A stretch of DNA of 41,371 nucleotides from a virus. Of the stretch, positions 30,471 to 37,341 are shown one piece after another; the first letter of the stretch is position 1, and the number at the start of each line of letters is the position of its first letter. The notes under the pieces were generated by a model. It searched no databases. It saw nothing but the letters and a program-made list of their open reading frames with translations, and was not told where the DNA came from. Position numbers and translations under genes: made by a program. The stretch is from positions 1 to 41,371 of IMG/VR virus record IMGVR_UViG_3300020183_000176. One strand, given 5' to 3'.

Positions 30471-30695
30471 TTAAAGAGGCTTATAGAAAGCAGCGGTAAA
30501 TAGATCTAATCTACTTACAATATCTTTCTGTTTGGTAATGTCTTTTTCATTCAATAGTGGATACATAAAATTGTCCCACATAATGTTAAAAAGACCTTCA
30601 CCGTAAAGCTTTTTAAACTCTTCTATTTTAGAAACGTCTTTTACTTGAGCAACAAATAAATCTCTTATTTCTTGCCCTTTGCCGTGTAATTTCAT
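30471..30695 (-). CDS. Small hypothetical protein (74 aa)
   Basis: Start at ATG 30695, MKLHGKGQEIRDLFVAQVKD, then a helical Lys/Glu-rich protein (SKIEEFKKLYGEGLFNIMWD) ending FTAAFYKPL. The same leader, GTCACCAAAAACTTGTTTT, precedes its ATG as for gene 30228-30398. Function unknown. Confidence 0.65.
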   Translation of the reverse strand: MKLHGKGQEIRDLFVAQVKDVSKIEEFKKLYGEGLFNIMWDNFMYPLLNEKDITKQKDIVSRLDLFTAAFYKPL

Positions 30696-30715
30696 AAAAC
30701 AAGTTTTTGGTGACC

Positions 30716-30790
30716 TCTATGTATACACAGTATGTCTGACGTGATGATGCAGACTGTACCCTCTCTCATGATATATACTGTATACATAGA
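30716..30790 (-). repeat. Imperfect inverted repeat, arms 16-18 bases
   Basis: TCTATGTATACACAGTAT at 30716-30733 pairs with ATACTGTATACATAGA at 30775-30790 with a 2-base bulge. Inside is a further GTCTG/CAGAC hairpin. It lies just upstream of the leader of gene 30471-30695, in a stretch without genes. Confidence 0.55.
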
Positions 30791-30824
30791 ACGCACTAGC
30801 CCTAACACCTGCTAGTAAAGAAAA

Positions 30825-30858
30825 AAGAGTGGTTTCACTTCGCATTATATCCACTCTT
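30825..30858 (-). terminator. Intrinsic terminator of a possible small RNA
   Basis: AAGAGTGG/CCACTCTT with an 18-base loop; six T follow on the minus strand. No protein gene ends just before it. Confidence 0.75.
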
Positions 30859-31102
30859 ATACCCCGCTTCTAGGGTAGATACGTGTTAGTATCATCAGAA
30901 GGCTGTTTTATATTACGCTGGATGACCTACAAGCCCAGCAACCCTTTCCAGGGAATTAAGTTTGGATTACATAGAACAGTGTATTATTATCAGGACACTG
31001 ATAGAACTGAATGGTTTCTAAGGAGTACCAATAACCTAGTTATAGCTATCTTATCCGCGTCAAAAAGTTGCTAGATAAGCTGTGGTAAAAGAATCTAAAA
31101 AA
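30859..31102 (-). ncRNA. Possible structured small RNA, ends uncertain
   Basis: This ~245-base stretch lies between two minus-strand terminators. No minus-strand ORF fits. It contains a CCCT-GGAA-AGGG GNRA-type hairpin near 30941-30952 and other short stems, and shares CTATGTAATC with the large RNA at 28215-29030. A GTG-started plus-strand frame here is probably a shadow. Evidence is only the bounding terminators and hairpins. Confidence 0.45.
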
Positions 31103-31139
31103 GTGTGACTGTTTGACTACCACAGACAAACAGTCACAC
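31103..31139 (-). terminator. Perfect 13-bp terminator hairpin
   Basis: GTGTGACTGTTTG and CAAACAGTCACAC pair without error around an 11-base loop, followed on the minus strand by TTTTTT. Loop bases TACCACA (31118-31124) are complementary to TGTGGTA at 31081-31087, so a pseudoknot is possible. Confidence 0.9.
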
Positions 31140-31203
31140 AAATACTTGTGAATCAGCGTTTTATTCCTAGGGATTCCGGATAACGCTGTAACCGGTTAAG
31201 AAT

Positions 31204-31293
31204 CTACGCACTGCGTAGTTCTTCTGCTAAACTTATCAGAGCAGTAATGCCACTGACAAGTACAACAGTTCCACTGGCGGTGAATACCAGCAT
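31204..31293 (-). CDS. Micro-ORF, possible membrane peptide (29 aa)
   Basis: From ATG 31293, MLVFTASGTVVLVSGITALI, then SLAEELRSA and TAG. One hydrophobic helix. An in-frame TTG at 31374 would give 56 aa but lies in the T-run of the preceding terminator. Codon choice resembles real genes here, but it is very short. Confidence 0.35.
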   Translation of the reverse strand: MLVFTASGTVVLVSGITALISLAEELRSA

Positions 31294-31377
31294 AGTTTTT
31301 TTCGGTATATAATCAATCCCTATCAGGCTGTAAATGCTAAGACCTGAGTAAATGGGATTAGAAAGGATACGCAAAAA

Positions 31378-31399
31378 AAAGGGGACACTTGTCCCCTTT
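31378..31399 (-). terminator. Intrinsic terminator
   Basis: AAAGGGGAC/GTCCCCTTT with a 4-base loop and eight T after it on the minus strand. It ends gene 31419-31727. Confidence 0.9.
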
Positions 31400-31418
31400 G
31401 GGTGGATACAGGATAAGT

Positions 31419-31727
31419 TTACTTATCCCAGTATCCGCCCTGTTCGGCCTTCTCGGGTATTAACCCGTGATAGCCGAACTCGTCAGGCTTGTCCGTTATA
31501 CGGACTTTAGCCCTGACCTTGAAGAATCCTTCAGTAGGTTCTTCAACCACGTCTTCCATAGTGGAAGACCAGAAGGAAATTTTCTTTCCGTTGTCACAAG
31601 TGACACGGAAACCAATATTTCCGGATTTGGTAGGATCTCCGATCTCCAAATCTGCAAGCTTGAAAGTCAGTCCGTTTACGGCTGCTTCAAGCTTGGCTTT
31701 GACGAGTTTTTCCAATGACGCGTTCAT
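31419..31727 (-). CDS. Hypothetical protein (102 aa), GC-richer than neighbours
   Basis: Start set at ATG 31727 (MNASLEKLVKAKLEAAVNGL). The product has strands (GFRVTCDNGKKISFWSS) and a C-terminal HGLIPEKAEQGGYWDK. By eye its GC content is well above the neighbouring genes, which hints at separate origin or strong selection. It is the first gene of the minus arm, divergent from 32006. Function unknown. Confidence 0.65.
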   Translation of the reverse strand: MNASLEKLVKAKLEAAVNGLTFKLADLEIGDPTKSGNIGFRVTCDNGKKISFWSSTMEDVVEEPTEGFFKVRAKVRITDKPDEFGYHGLIPEKAEQGGYWDK

Positions 31728-32005
31728 GGCCAATGAATTGGGTTTTACGGGGTTACCCCGGCCCAATTTATTGGTGGGGTAGTTTGTATGGGCGGGCCAC
31801 CACAACCTCCTCTACATAAGTTCTACAGTTCCGTAGTCAAGCCAGCTAAATAGTATGGGGGGTGTTTTTATTTAACTAACTAGGGGGGTGTTCACATACT
31901 GTTGATAAATGGGGGTATAGTGTAATAGGTAATAATAAGTAAATTTGGAGAGTTTAAACTTATTAAGTATATTATAGTATAGACCTAATCAAAAAATCCA
32001 ACCCT
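31728..32005. promoter_or_regulatory. Divergent intergenic region with repeats
   Basis: A 278-base gene-free divergent region. It holds a long hairpin near 31734-31772 (AATTGGG/CCCAATT with inner GGGG/CCCC), two direct copies of GGGGGGTGTT at 31857-31866 and 31883-31892, and an A/T-rich stretch before the plus operon. The minus-strand leader, containing the hairpin, may regulate gene 31419-31727. Confidence 0.55.
31940..31947 (+). promoter_or_regulatory. Candidate -7 element for the packaging operon
   Basis: TAAATTTG fits TAnnTTTG and gives a leader of about 50 bases before ATG 32006. No TTG at the usual spacing was found. Confidence 0.4.
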
Positions 32006-32296
32006 ATGATACACAACTGTAACATACACTGCCACACTATGGACCTGGACAAGGCAGACCTTATGGGAATCCAGGATAAGGGTAAATGGCTACCCTTTGC
32101 ATTTCACCTAGATATTGTTATTGCATGTAAGCTTACAACTGATGACGAAGAAGAGATTGTAAGTAACTGTACTACCGTCTTTACAGAGAACGGGGATAGT
32201 TATATTATAGATACCCCGTTCCAAGAGTTTCTAACAATTTTTCAAATGTATAACGCAGACCCTGAATCTGGGAAGTCTGAGGATCTGAATTTTTAA
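32006..32296 (+). CDS. Hypothetical protein (96 aa), operon head
   Basis: First gene of the plus-strand packaging operon: MIHNCNIHCHTMDLDKADLM, then an alternating strand part and Glu/Asp-rich C-terminus. Three His and several Cys at the N-terminus could bind a metal. Function unknown. Confidence 0.65.
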   Translation: MIHNCNIHCHTMDLDKADLMGIQDKGKWLPFAFHLDIVIACKLTTDDEEEIVSNCTTVFTENGDSYIIDTPFQEFLTIFQMYNADPESGKSEDLNF

Positions 32297-32314
32297 TATT
32301 TAAAACCAACCCCT

Positions 32315-32566
32315 ATGAGCACAGAAAATGTACAACAGGAAGAGCAAAAAGCCCCTTCTAAAGAAGAAGTAATTGCTTTCTTTAAAGAACAAATTGAAGT
32401 AAAACGTGTACAGCTTGAGTTACAAGAACTTAATACTGCTATGGCTGTAGGTAGAGCCGAAGAGCTCAAGGCCTTAGCGTTTATAGCTCAGCTGACTAAC
32501 CCCCCTGAGCTTGAAGAAGAATCTGATGAGCCCAAAGCTCCCCGCTCCCTGAAAAAAGATAAGTAA
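32315..32566 (+). CDS. Coiled-coil protein (83 aa)
   Basis: A highly helical, charged protein (KEEVIAFFKEQIEVKRVQLE, then LQELNTAMAVGRAEELKALA) with a Pro-rich tail. Small coiled-coil genes often lie upstream of phage structural modules. It overlaps the acetyltransferase start by one base (TAATG). Function unknown. Confidence 0.7.
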   Translation: MSTENVQQEEQKAPSKEEVIAFFKEQIEVKRVQLELQELNTAMAVGRAEELKALAFIAQLTNPPELEEESDEPKAPRSLKKDK

Positions 32567-32997
32567 TGACCACGCTCTATAAGCTTAGAGATTACAGAGA
32601 AACAGTAGCATTTGAACGTGAGCATCCTAAAGAGCTTAGATGGGATGAGAGGTATAAAGTCTATATGCTAAATGAAAGTAAGCAATGTCAAGGCATTTGG
32701 TTTAGAGATAAAAAACTTCTTGTTGCAGAAGCAATTATGACTTGGCAATCTGACAATGTAGTTCATATTGACAGTTTTACTGTTCATCCCTTTCACAGAG
32801 GCAAGGGTCTAGGTTATCAGTTGATAAGTACTGTGCTAGAGTGGGCAGCAGATATGAAGTATGAATATGTAATTGGAGAAGCAAGAAAAGGAGCGTCCTG
32901 GCACATCTTTGAAAACCTTGGAGCAGCAACGGTCCTTCTGCATAAAAACTGGAATAAGACCGGTGAAGATTATATAAGTTTTAAAATAGAATTATAA
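32566..32997 (+). CDS. GNAT-family N-acetyltransferase
   Basis: A 143-aa protein with the GNAT core. VVHIDSFTVHPFHRGKGLGY shows motif A with the acetyl-CoA loop RGKGLG, followed by a helix and a strand with the usual C-terminal NLGAATVLL. The substrate is unknown. Phage acetyltransferases can modify host RNA polymerase or nucleotides, but nothing here shows which. It joins directly to the next gene. Confidence 0.85.
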   Translation: MTTLYKLRDYRETVAFEREHPKELRWDERYKVYMLNESKQCQGIWFRDKKLLVAEAIMTWQSDNVVHIDSFTVHPFHRGKGLGYQLISTVLEWAADMKYEYVIGEARKGASWHIFENLGAATVLLHKNWNKTGEDYISFKIEL

Positions 32998-33362
32998 TGG
33001 CAATAGTTAATCAGGTAGAAAAAAGAGTAAGAATGAATACTTGGCAAGTTGTCAAGTATCAGATCCTTACGCACTGCTACCTGTATGATATACCAGTTAG
33101 TGAAGCAGACCTGAACTGTCTGACACTACTAGCCATAGAAGGAGACCAGGAGCTAACAAGCTTTTGCAACAAAGCCTTTGAGCAAAAGATCTTTTCTTCT
33201 ACCCAGTCAGTACGCAACTGTTTGACCAAAGCAGAAAAGAAAAACTTGATCAAGAAGGAAGGCAAGAACAAAAAGAAGATTTATATCAATCCTGATATAA
33301 AGGTTAGCTCACAAGGAAACGTATTACTGGACTTTAAATTCTTATGCGTTGCGACCTCGTAA
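32997..33362 (+). CDS. Winged-helix protein (121 aa)
   Basis: MAIVNQVEKRVRMNTWQVVK, then DLNCLTLLAIEGDQELTSFC and SVRNCLTKAEKKNLIKKEGK followed by a basic wing (NKKKIYINPDI). It is a winged helix-turn-helix by pattern. Its C-terminus is overlapped by the IHF-like gene. The position among DNA-binding and packaging genes suggests a regulator or virion DNA-binding protein. Confidence 0.7.
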   Translation: MAIVNQVEKRVRMNTWQVVKYQILTHCYLYDIPVSEADLNCLTLLAIEGDQELTSFCNKAFEQKIFSSTQSVRNCLTKAEKKNLIKKEGKNKKKIYINPDIKVSSQGNVLLDFKFLCVATS

Positions 33363-33768
33363 AGCAAAAGAGTTTATACCTGAAGTGGCCGTAGAGACAG
33401 GACTTAGCGAAGAAACTGTAAACACAGTATTATCATACTACTGGCAGGAAGTCCGTAAAAGTTTAAGTGGGCTTAAACACTCAAGAGTACATGTCACAAA
33501 TCTTGGAGATTTTGTGACTAAACATTGGAAGCTAGATGACAAGATTCAGATGCTGGAACTCTTTGAAGAGAAGAACAGACAAAAAGGTTTGCAGCAAATG
33601 ACGGCCCGGTTTAAAACAGCAGAAACACTCTATGATTTAAAGAGTTTAAAAAAGATCATGGAAGAAGAAAGCCAACGAGCTGATTTTATAAAAATGCACA
33701 AACGTATAACAAATGAGTCTAACACAGAGCATAATCCGGATCTGGAAAAGCAAGAATCAAATACTTGA
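33349..33768 (+). CDS. IHF/HU-like DNA-binding protein
   Basis: A 139-aa protein with an IHF/HU fold outline: N-terminal helices (KAKEFIPEVAVETGLSEETV), then VRKSLSGLKHSRVHVTNLGD and a beta region FVTKHWKL. IHF-like genes are part of the conserved crAss-like set. No ATG is available; the in-frame region back to an upstream stop holds only TTG at 33349 as a sensible start, overlapping the previous gene by 14 bases. The tail is charged. Likely a virion or packaging DNA-bending protein. Confidence 0.75.
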   Translation: MRPRKAKEFIPEVAVETGLSEETVNTVLSYYWQEVRKSLSGLKHSRVHVTNLGDFVTKHWKLDDKIQMLELFEEKNRQKGLQQMTARFKTAETLYDLKSLKKIMEEESQRADFIKMHKRITNESNTEHNPDLEKQESNT

Positions 33769-34042
33769 AGGAATAAAGAATAGTATTTTTAAAAGAGAAG
33801 ACGTAGAACTTATTGCGACAGAAAGGATGCAAATCTGTCGGGCTTGTGATTTATACGACACTTTAGGCACTGGATGTGTCGTGAAAGGAACTGAGCCTTG
33901 TTGTGATGAGAGCAAAGGCGGCTGCGGTTGTTCTCTTGGATTTAAAACAAGATCTCTTAGTTCAGACTGCCCTTTAGGTAAATGGAAAGCTGAGATGACC
34001 CAGGCCGAAGAAGATTTTTTAAAAAGTAAACTAGGAATATGA
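33713..34042 (+). CDS. Cys-rich zinc-binding-type protein (109 aa)
   Basis: An N-terminal helix is followed by CRAC, then GCVVKGTEPCC and GGCGCSLG with a final Cys, about nine Cys that suggest zinc coordination. It overlaps the IHF-like gene by 56 bases and the nuclease by 4 (ATGA). Function unknown; Cys-cluster proteins occur near this position in related phages. Confidence 0.7.
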   Translation: MSLTQSIIRIWKSKNQILEGIKNSIFKREDVELIATERMQICRACDLYDTLGTGCVVKGTEPCCDESKGGCGCSLGFKTRSLSSDCPLGKWKAEMTQAEEDFLKSKLGI

Positions 34043-34872
34043 TATTAACATTCATCCCACAACAACATAAATATAACAGTGTAGAACCAGATGGCATTAA
34101 TTGGTTAAGTGTAACATCCTTTATATCAAATTTTAAACAACCTTTTGAAGCAGATCTAATAGCAGAAAAGTCAAGTAAGAGCAAGAAGAGTAAGTGGTAC
34201 GGTATGACTCCTGAGGCTATTAAAGATGCTTGGAAGTCAGAAGCAAATAGAGCCACTACTCTTGGTACTTGGTACCACAACTGCAGAGAAAAAGATATAT
34301 GTGAAGTAGAAACCATGGAACGCCATGGTGTAGTTATTCCTGTTGTAAAACCAATAGAAAAAGAAGGAATAAAATACTCTCCTAATCAAAAGCTTTCTAG
34401 CGGTGTTTATCCTGAGCATATGGTCTATTTAAAGTCATCCGGACTTTGTGGTCAGTCAGATCTTGTAGAAGTAGTAAATGGAGAAGTTCATATTACAGAC
34501 TACAAGACTAACAAAGAAATAAAAGCAGAAGGTTACACAAACTGGGAAGGAGTAACTCAAAAGATGCTGCCTCCACTAAGTCATCTTGACGATTGTAATC
34601 TTAACCACTACACACTACAGCTAAGCATTTACATGTTTATGATTCTAAAGCATAATCCAAAATTAAAGTTTGGAAGCCTGACTATACATCATATCATATT
34701 TGAAGAAGTAGACAAAAATAAATTTGGTAATCCTATTACTGCTCTTGATAGTAATGGTGATCCAATAGTAAAAGATATTGTGCAGTATGATTTACCATAC
34801 TTAAAGCAAGAAGTAATTTCTTTACTTCATTGGTTAGAAGACAATCATCATAAACTAAAGACAAAGAGCTAA
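34039..34872 (+). CDS. PD-(D/E)XK nuclease (RecB/Cas4-like fold)
   Basis: A 277-aa protein with the core GLCGQSDLVEVVNGEVHITD, then YKTNKEI: first Asp, second Asp and Lys of the PD-(D/E)XK site. A later HYTLQLSIY supplies the Gln-x3-Tyr-like motif of RecB-type nucleases. Likely cuts or trims DNA during recombination or packaging. Genes of this type are in the conserved crAss-like set. Starts with ATGA overlap. Confidence 0.88.
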   Translation: MILTFIPQQHKYNSVEPDGINWLSVTSFISNFKQPFEADLIAEKSSKSKKSKWYGMTPEAIKDAWKSEANRATTLGTWYHNCREKDICEVETMERHGVVIPVVKPIEKEGIKYSPNQKLSSGVYPEHMVYLKSSGLCGQSDLVEVVNGEVHITDYKTNKEIKAEGYTNWEGVTQKMLPPLSHLDDCNLNHYTLQLSIYMFMILKHNPKLKFGSLTIHHIIFEEVDKNKFGNPITALDSNGDPIVKDIVQYDLPYLKQEVISLLHWLEDNHHKLKTKS

Positions 34873-35489
34873 TGATTTTAAATCATAACATAGATAATCT
34901 CAAATGTCTTGTAAGGCAATCGTACTTTACAAAAGATCCCAGTGATCATAATATATTTCATTCTGCTTATTTATTTGGGATACAATCAATCTCTGGAAAG
35001 ATACTTACTTTTCACTTAATGACAGATTATGGAATGCTAAGATCAAGAGTACCTATTAGTGAAATATATTTACATAAACCAACCTTAGATGTACCTTTTC
35101 ACTATAAACAATTATGGGACTGTTTTAGTGAGAACGTATCAGTTATAACTTATGACTATCTGTACGAGAAAAAATGCCAGGTAATTTTAAGAGACAGCTC
35201 CAAAGTATGGGCTACCTATTTATTTACAGTAGACTGGTACAATAACTCATACTCAGATGAACCAAGTGATTATAAGTGCGGGCATATACTTGTAGCAGAT
35301 GATGGCTATTTATTGTGCCAACCTAACAATAGAATCTTTTGGAAAGACTCTAACTGGATAACAAAATCTTTTCCAATTAGCCTTAAAGAAATAAAGGTTG
35401 ATTATGAACTGCCATCTGTAGAAACAGTTTCTGATAGATGGGTAAGTGAAGATGGAAATTCTTATTATTATGATATGAATAAAGAATAA
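34872..35489 (+). CDS. Hypothetical protein (205 aa)
   Basis: Beta-rich soluble protein: MILNHNIDNLKCLVRQSYFT, DWYNNSYSDEPSDYKCGHIL, QPNNRIFWKDSNWITKSFPI. Joined by one-base overlaps to the nuclease and the SET-domain genes, so it is part of the same translation unit. Function unknown. Confidence 0.7.
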   Translation: MILNHNIDNLKCLVRQSYFTKDPSDHNIFHSAYLFGIQSISGKILTFHLMTDYGMLRSRVPISEIYLHKPTLDVPFHYKQLWDCFSENVSVITYDYLYEKKCQVILRDSSKVWATYLFTVDWYNNSYSDEPSDYKCGHILVADDGYLLCQPNNRIFWKDSNWITKSFPISLKEIKVDYELPSVETVSDRWVSEDGNSYYYDMNKE

Positions 35490-35863
35490 TGTTGCTTGTA
35501 GAAACTTATATTGCAGAGTCTCCTGGTATGGGACTTGGTTTGTTTACTAAAAACTTTATCAAGAAAGGAACTGTAATATGGGAGTTTATAGAAGGGTTTG
35601 ATATAAAAGTTAAAGAAGAAGAGTATAAACACTTAACTGATGTACAAAAAGCATTTGTTGATAAGTACTTTTGGAAAGAGTCTAAGTATTATTACTCATC
35701 TTGTGATGATTCAAGGTTTCAAAATCATAGTTATGATCCTAATTCTATTTCTTTGGATGATAGAATGATTGCTGCAAGAGACATTGATGCACATGAAGAA
35801 ATATTAGTAAACTACGAGAGTTTTGATGATGATTTTAATTTATACAAAGACACACTAAAATGA
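35489..35863 (+). CDS. SET-domain protein (lysine methyltransferase-like)
   Basis: A 124-aa minimal SET domain: the N-terminal GMGLGLFTKNFIKKGTVIWE, the FQNHSYDPNS core (Asn79-His80-Ser81) for S-adenosylmethionine, and the closing INARD-like ARDIDAHEEILVNYESFD with Tyr109. SET enzymes methylate lysines in proteins. In a phage the target could be host or viral proteins such as IHF-like proteins nearby; this is inference. Short overlap with the next gene. Confidence 0.85.
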   Translation: MLLVETYIAESPGMGLGLFTKNFIKKGTVIWEFIEGFDIKVKEEEYKHLTDVQKAFVDKYFWKESKYYYSSCDDSRFQNHSYDPNSISLDDRMIAARDIDAHEEILVNYESFDDDFNLYKDTLK

Positions 35864-36372
35864 TTAGACTATTTGATATACAGAACGGAAAAGTAACAGC
35901 AAGTGAACATTGCTTTACATTAAAGTTCTTACATGAGATTATGATTGGATATCCTACCGAACATTTACAGATATATGCATATCTGTTTTATATGACCTGC
36001 CCTAACCCGGATTTAAACCCATTTTTTGATGTTCCTGAATCTGAAAAAGAAGAGCTTATTCTTCAAGAGATTAACGCTGACTTTTCCACTGATGATGACC
36101 TTATTGTGGCTGGCATTAAAATGTGTGAAAAACTATACCAAACACCCACGTACAGAGCGTACATGGGTATTAAGGCAATGCTTGACAGGCTTGCAAAGTA
36201 TATGGAAACCACAGAGATTGAACATGGCCGAGATGGTAACATTACAGCACTTGTTAATGCAGCCGCAAAGTTTGAAGCTATCCGGCAAAGTTTTAAAGGT
36301 ACGCTACGAGATCTGGAAGAAGAGCAACAGTCTCAAGTAAGAGGAGGACAAAACCTGGCATACGACCAATGA
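35860..36372 (+). CDS. Possible terminase small subunit
   Basis: A 170-aa, mainly helical protein (IVAGIKMCEKLYQTPTYRAY, MLDRLAKYMETTEIEHGRDG, then an Arg/Glu-rich C-terminal helix). It lies two genes upstream of the large terminase, the usual place for the small subunit, and its C-terminus is helical and charged as in oligomeric TerS. There is no decisive motif, so the call is from position and helix content. Confidence 0.5.
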   Translation: MIRLFDIQNGKVTASEHCFTLKFLHEIMIGYPTEHLQIYAYLFYMTCPNPDLNPFFDVPESEKEELILQEINADFSTDDDLIVAGIKMCEKLYQTPTYRAYMGIKAMLDRLAKYMETTEIEHGRDGNITALVNAAAKFEAIRQSFKGTLRDLEEEQQSQVRGGQNLAYDQ

Positions 36373-37025
36373 CAACAATAGTACCTATAGTAGAATATAA
36401 AAAAAGATTAGAGCAAGCTTTAAGTACTTCTCACAAAGTAGTACTTACAGATGAGGAGTATAACTATCGTAAAGAATACTCTATAGATTGGTCTGAAAAG
36501 AAACGTGATGCAGGCCCTCAATATATTATTGATGATAACTATTTAGAGAAACGTAGTACTAACGGCCACATGGGTCAAAGAGCTGTAGAAAAGTTTTTAG
36601 GTATAGAATTCACAGATCCTGATACATCATACAGTGTTAAAAAGAATATTCCTGATTTATTACCGGCCGGCTTACATGTTGGAGTTAAAACTCATAGAAA
36701 GCCTAATCCTCCAATGATTGAGTTTATACCAGATGACGTATACAAAAACCTAGAAATAGAAAAACAAAAGAAAGCCAGATACCCGCAGATCATTGTAACT
36801 AAAGATGATAACTGTGAAAAGACATTCTATATTCTTGGTGTTTATTCACCTAAAGTTTTATGGCATAACGATTTTATAGATAAAGGTTTGATATATGACG
36901 ATAAGCTTTTAAAGAAAGGAACCAAGACAGTCTTTTTTGGTGTACACAAAGCCGTACCTTTTAAAGATAAAGAAGAGTTGGTTTCTATAATTGGTCCTTT
37001 ATGGACTACTAATGTAGGGTGGTGA
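36369..37025 (+). CDS. Hypothetical protein (218 aa), possibly nuclease-like
   Basis: A 218-aa protein. A segment with Glu (QRAVEKFLGIEF) followed by IPDLLPAGLHVGVKTHRKPN weakly recalls a PD-(D/E)XK arrangement (PD, then VKT), but the second acid is not clear. The C-terminus has FFGVHKAVPFKDKEELVSII. Its last 13 bases, including the stop, lie inside the tRNA-like gene. Function uncertain. Confidence 0.6.
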   Translation: MTTIVPIVEYKKRLEQALSTSHKVVLTDEEYNYRKEYSIDWSEKKRDAGPQYIIDDNYLEKRSTNGHMGQRAVEKFLGIEFTDPDTSYSVKKNIPDLLPAGLHVGVKTHRKPNPPMIEFIPDDVYKNLEIEKQKKARYPQIIVTKDDNCEKTFYILGVYSPKVLWHNDFIDKGLIYDDKLLKKGTKTVFFGVHKAVPFKDKEELVSIIGPLWTTNVGW

Positions 37026-37106
37026 AACTGGCAGACACACCTCCTAGTCTCGGAGGCCGGAGTGGGGTATCCCGCTCGCTTGGAGGTTCAAATCCTCCCC
37101 CTACAG
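37013..37106 (+). tRNA. Class II tRNA (Leu-like) with odd anticodon loop
   Basis: Acceptor TGTAGGG/CCCTACA, T8-G9, D-arm GTG/CAC with the Leu-like AAACTGGCAGA loop, anticodon stem CCTCC/GGAGG, a 7-bp variable arm (GAGTGGG/CCCGCTC), and T-arm GGAGG-TTCAAAT-CCTCC. The discriminator is G and CCA is not encoded. The 7-base anticodon loop reads TAGTCTC: position 33 is A instead of the universal U, and positions 34-36 read GTC, which does not fit a Leu-like class II tRNA. It may be non-functional in decoding or be an unusual tRNA. It overlaps the end of the upstream gene. Confidence 0.8.
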
Positions 37107-37122
37107 CATTAAACTAATTTTT

Positions 37123-37341
37123 ATGGAAACAAATGAGTATGCTCTTTACAGTTATATATTTCACTACAATGCCCATAATAAAACTTGGGCAGCTATTCCT
37201 CGTGAACTCTACAATGACTACTGGAGTGATTCTGCCAGACCTGGCATACTAAAGAGTAAGTCTATAGAAACTCTGATAGAAATTCTGTATAAAACTGGTG
37301 GTGACAAAAATAAAATAGGAAAACTAGTTGGCAAAAAATAA
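37123..37341 (+). CDS. Small protein upstream of terminase (72 aa)
   Basis: METNEYALYSYIFHYNAHNK, then WAAIPRELYNDYWSDSARPG, ending with a basic KNKIGKLVGKK. Helical, soluble. Starts 17 bases after the tRNA and overlaps the terminase start by 14 bases. Possibly conserved in the packaging region; unknown function. Confidence 0.65.
   Translation: METNEYALYSYIFHYNAHNKTWAAIPRELYNDYWSDSARPGILKSKSIETLIEILYKTGGDKNKIGKLVGKK

Noticed and set aside
30883-31074. Plus-strand 63-aa ORF starting with GTG
   Set aside because: It lies opposite a region bounded by minus-strand terminators, has a poor start and no neighbours on its strand; probably a shadow of a structured RNA.
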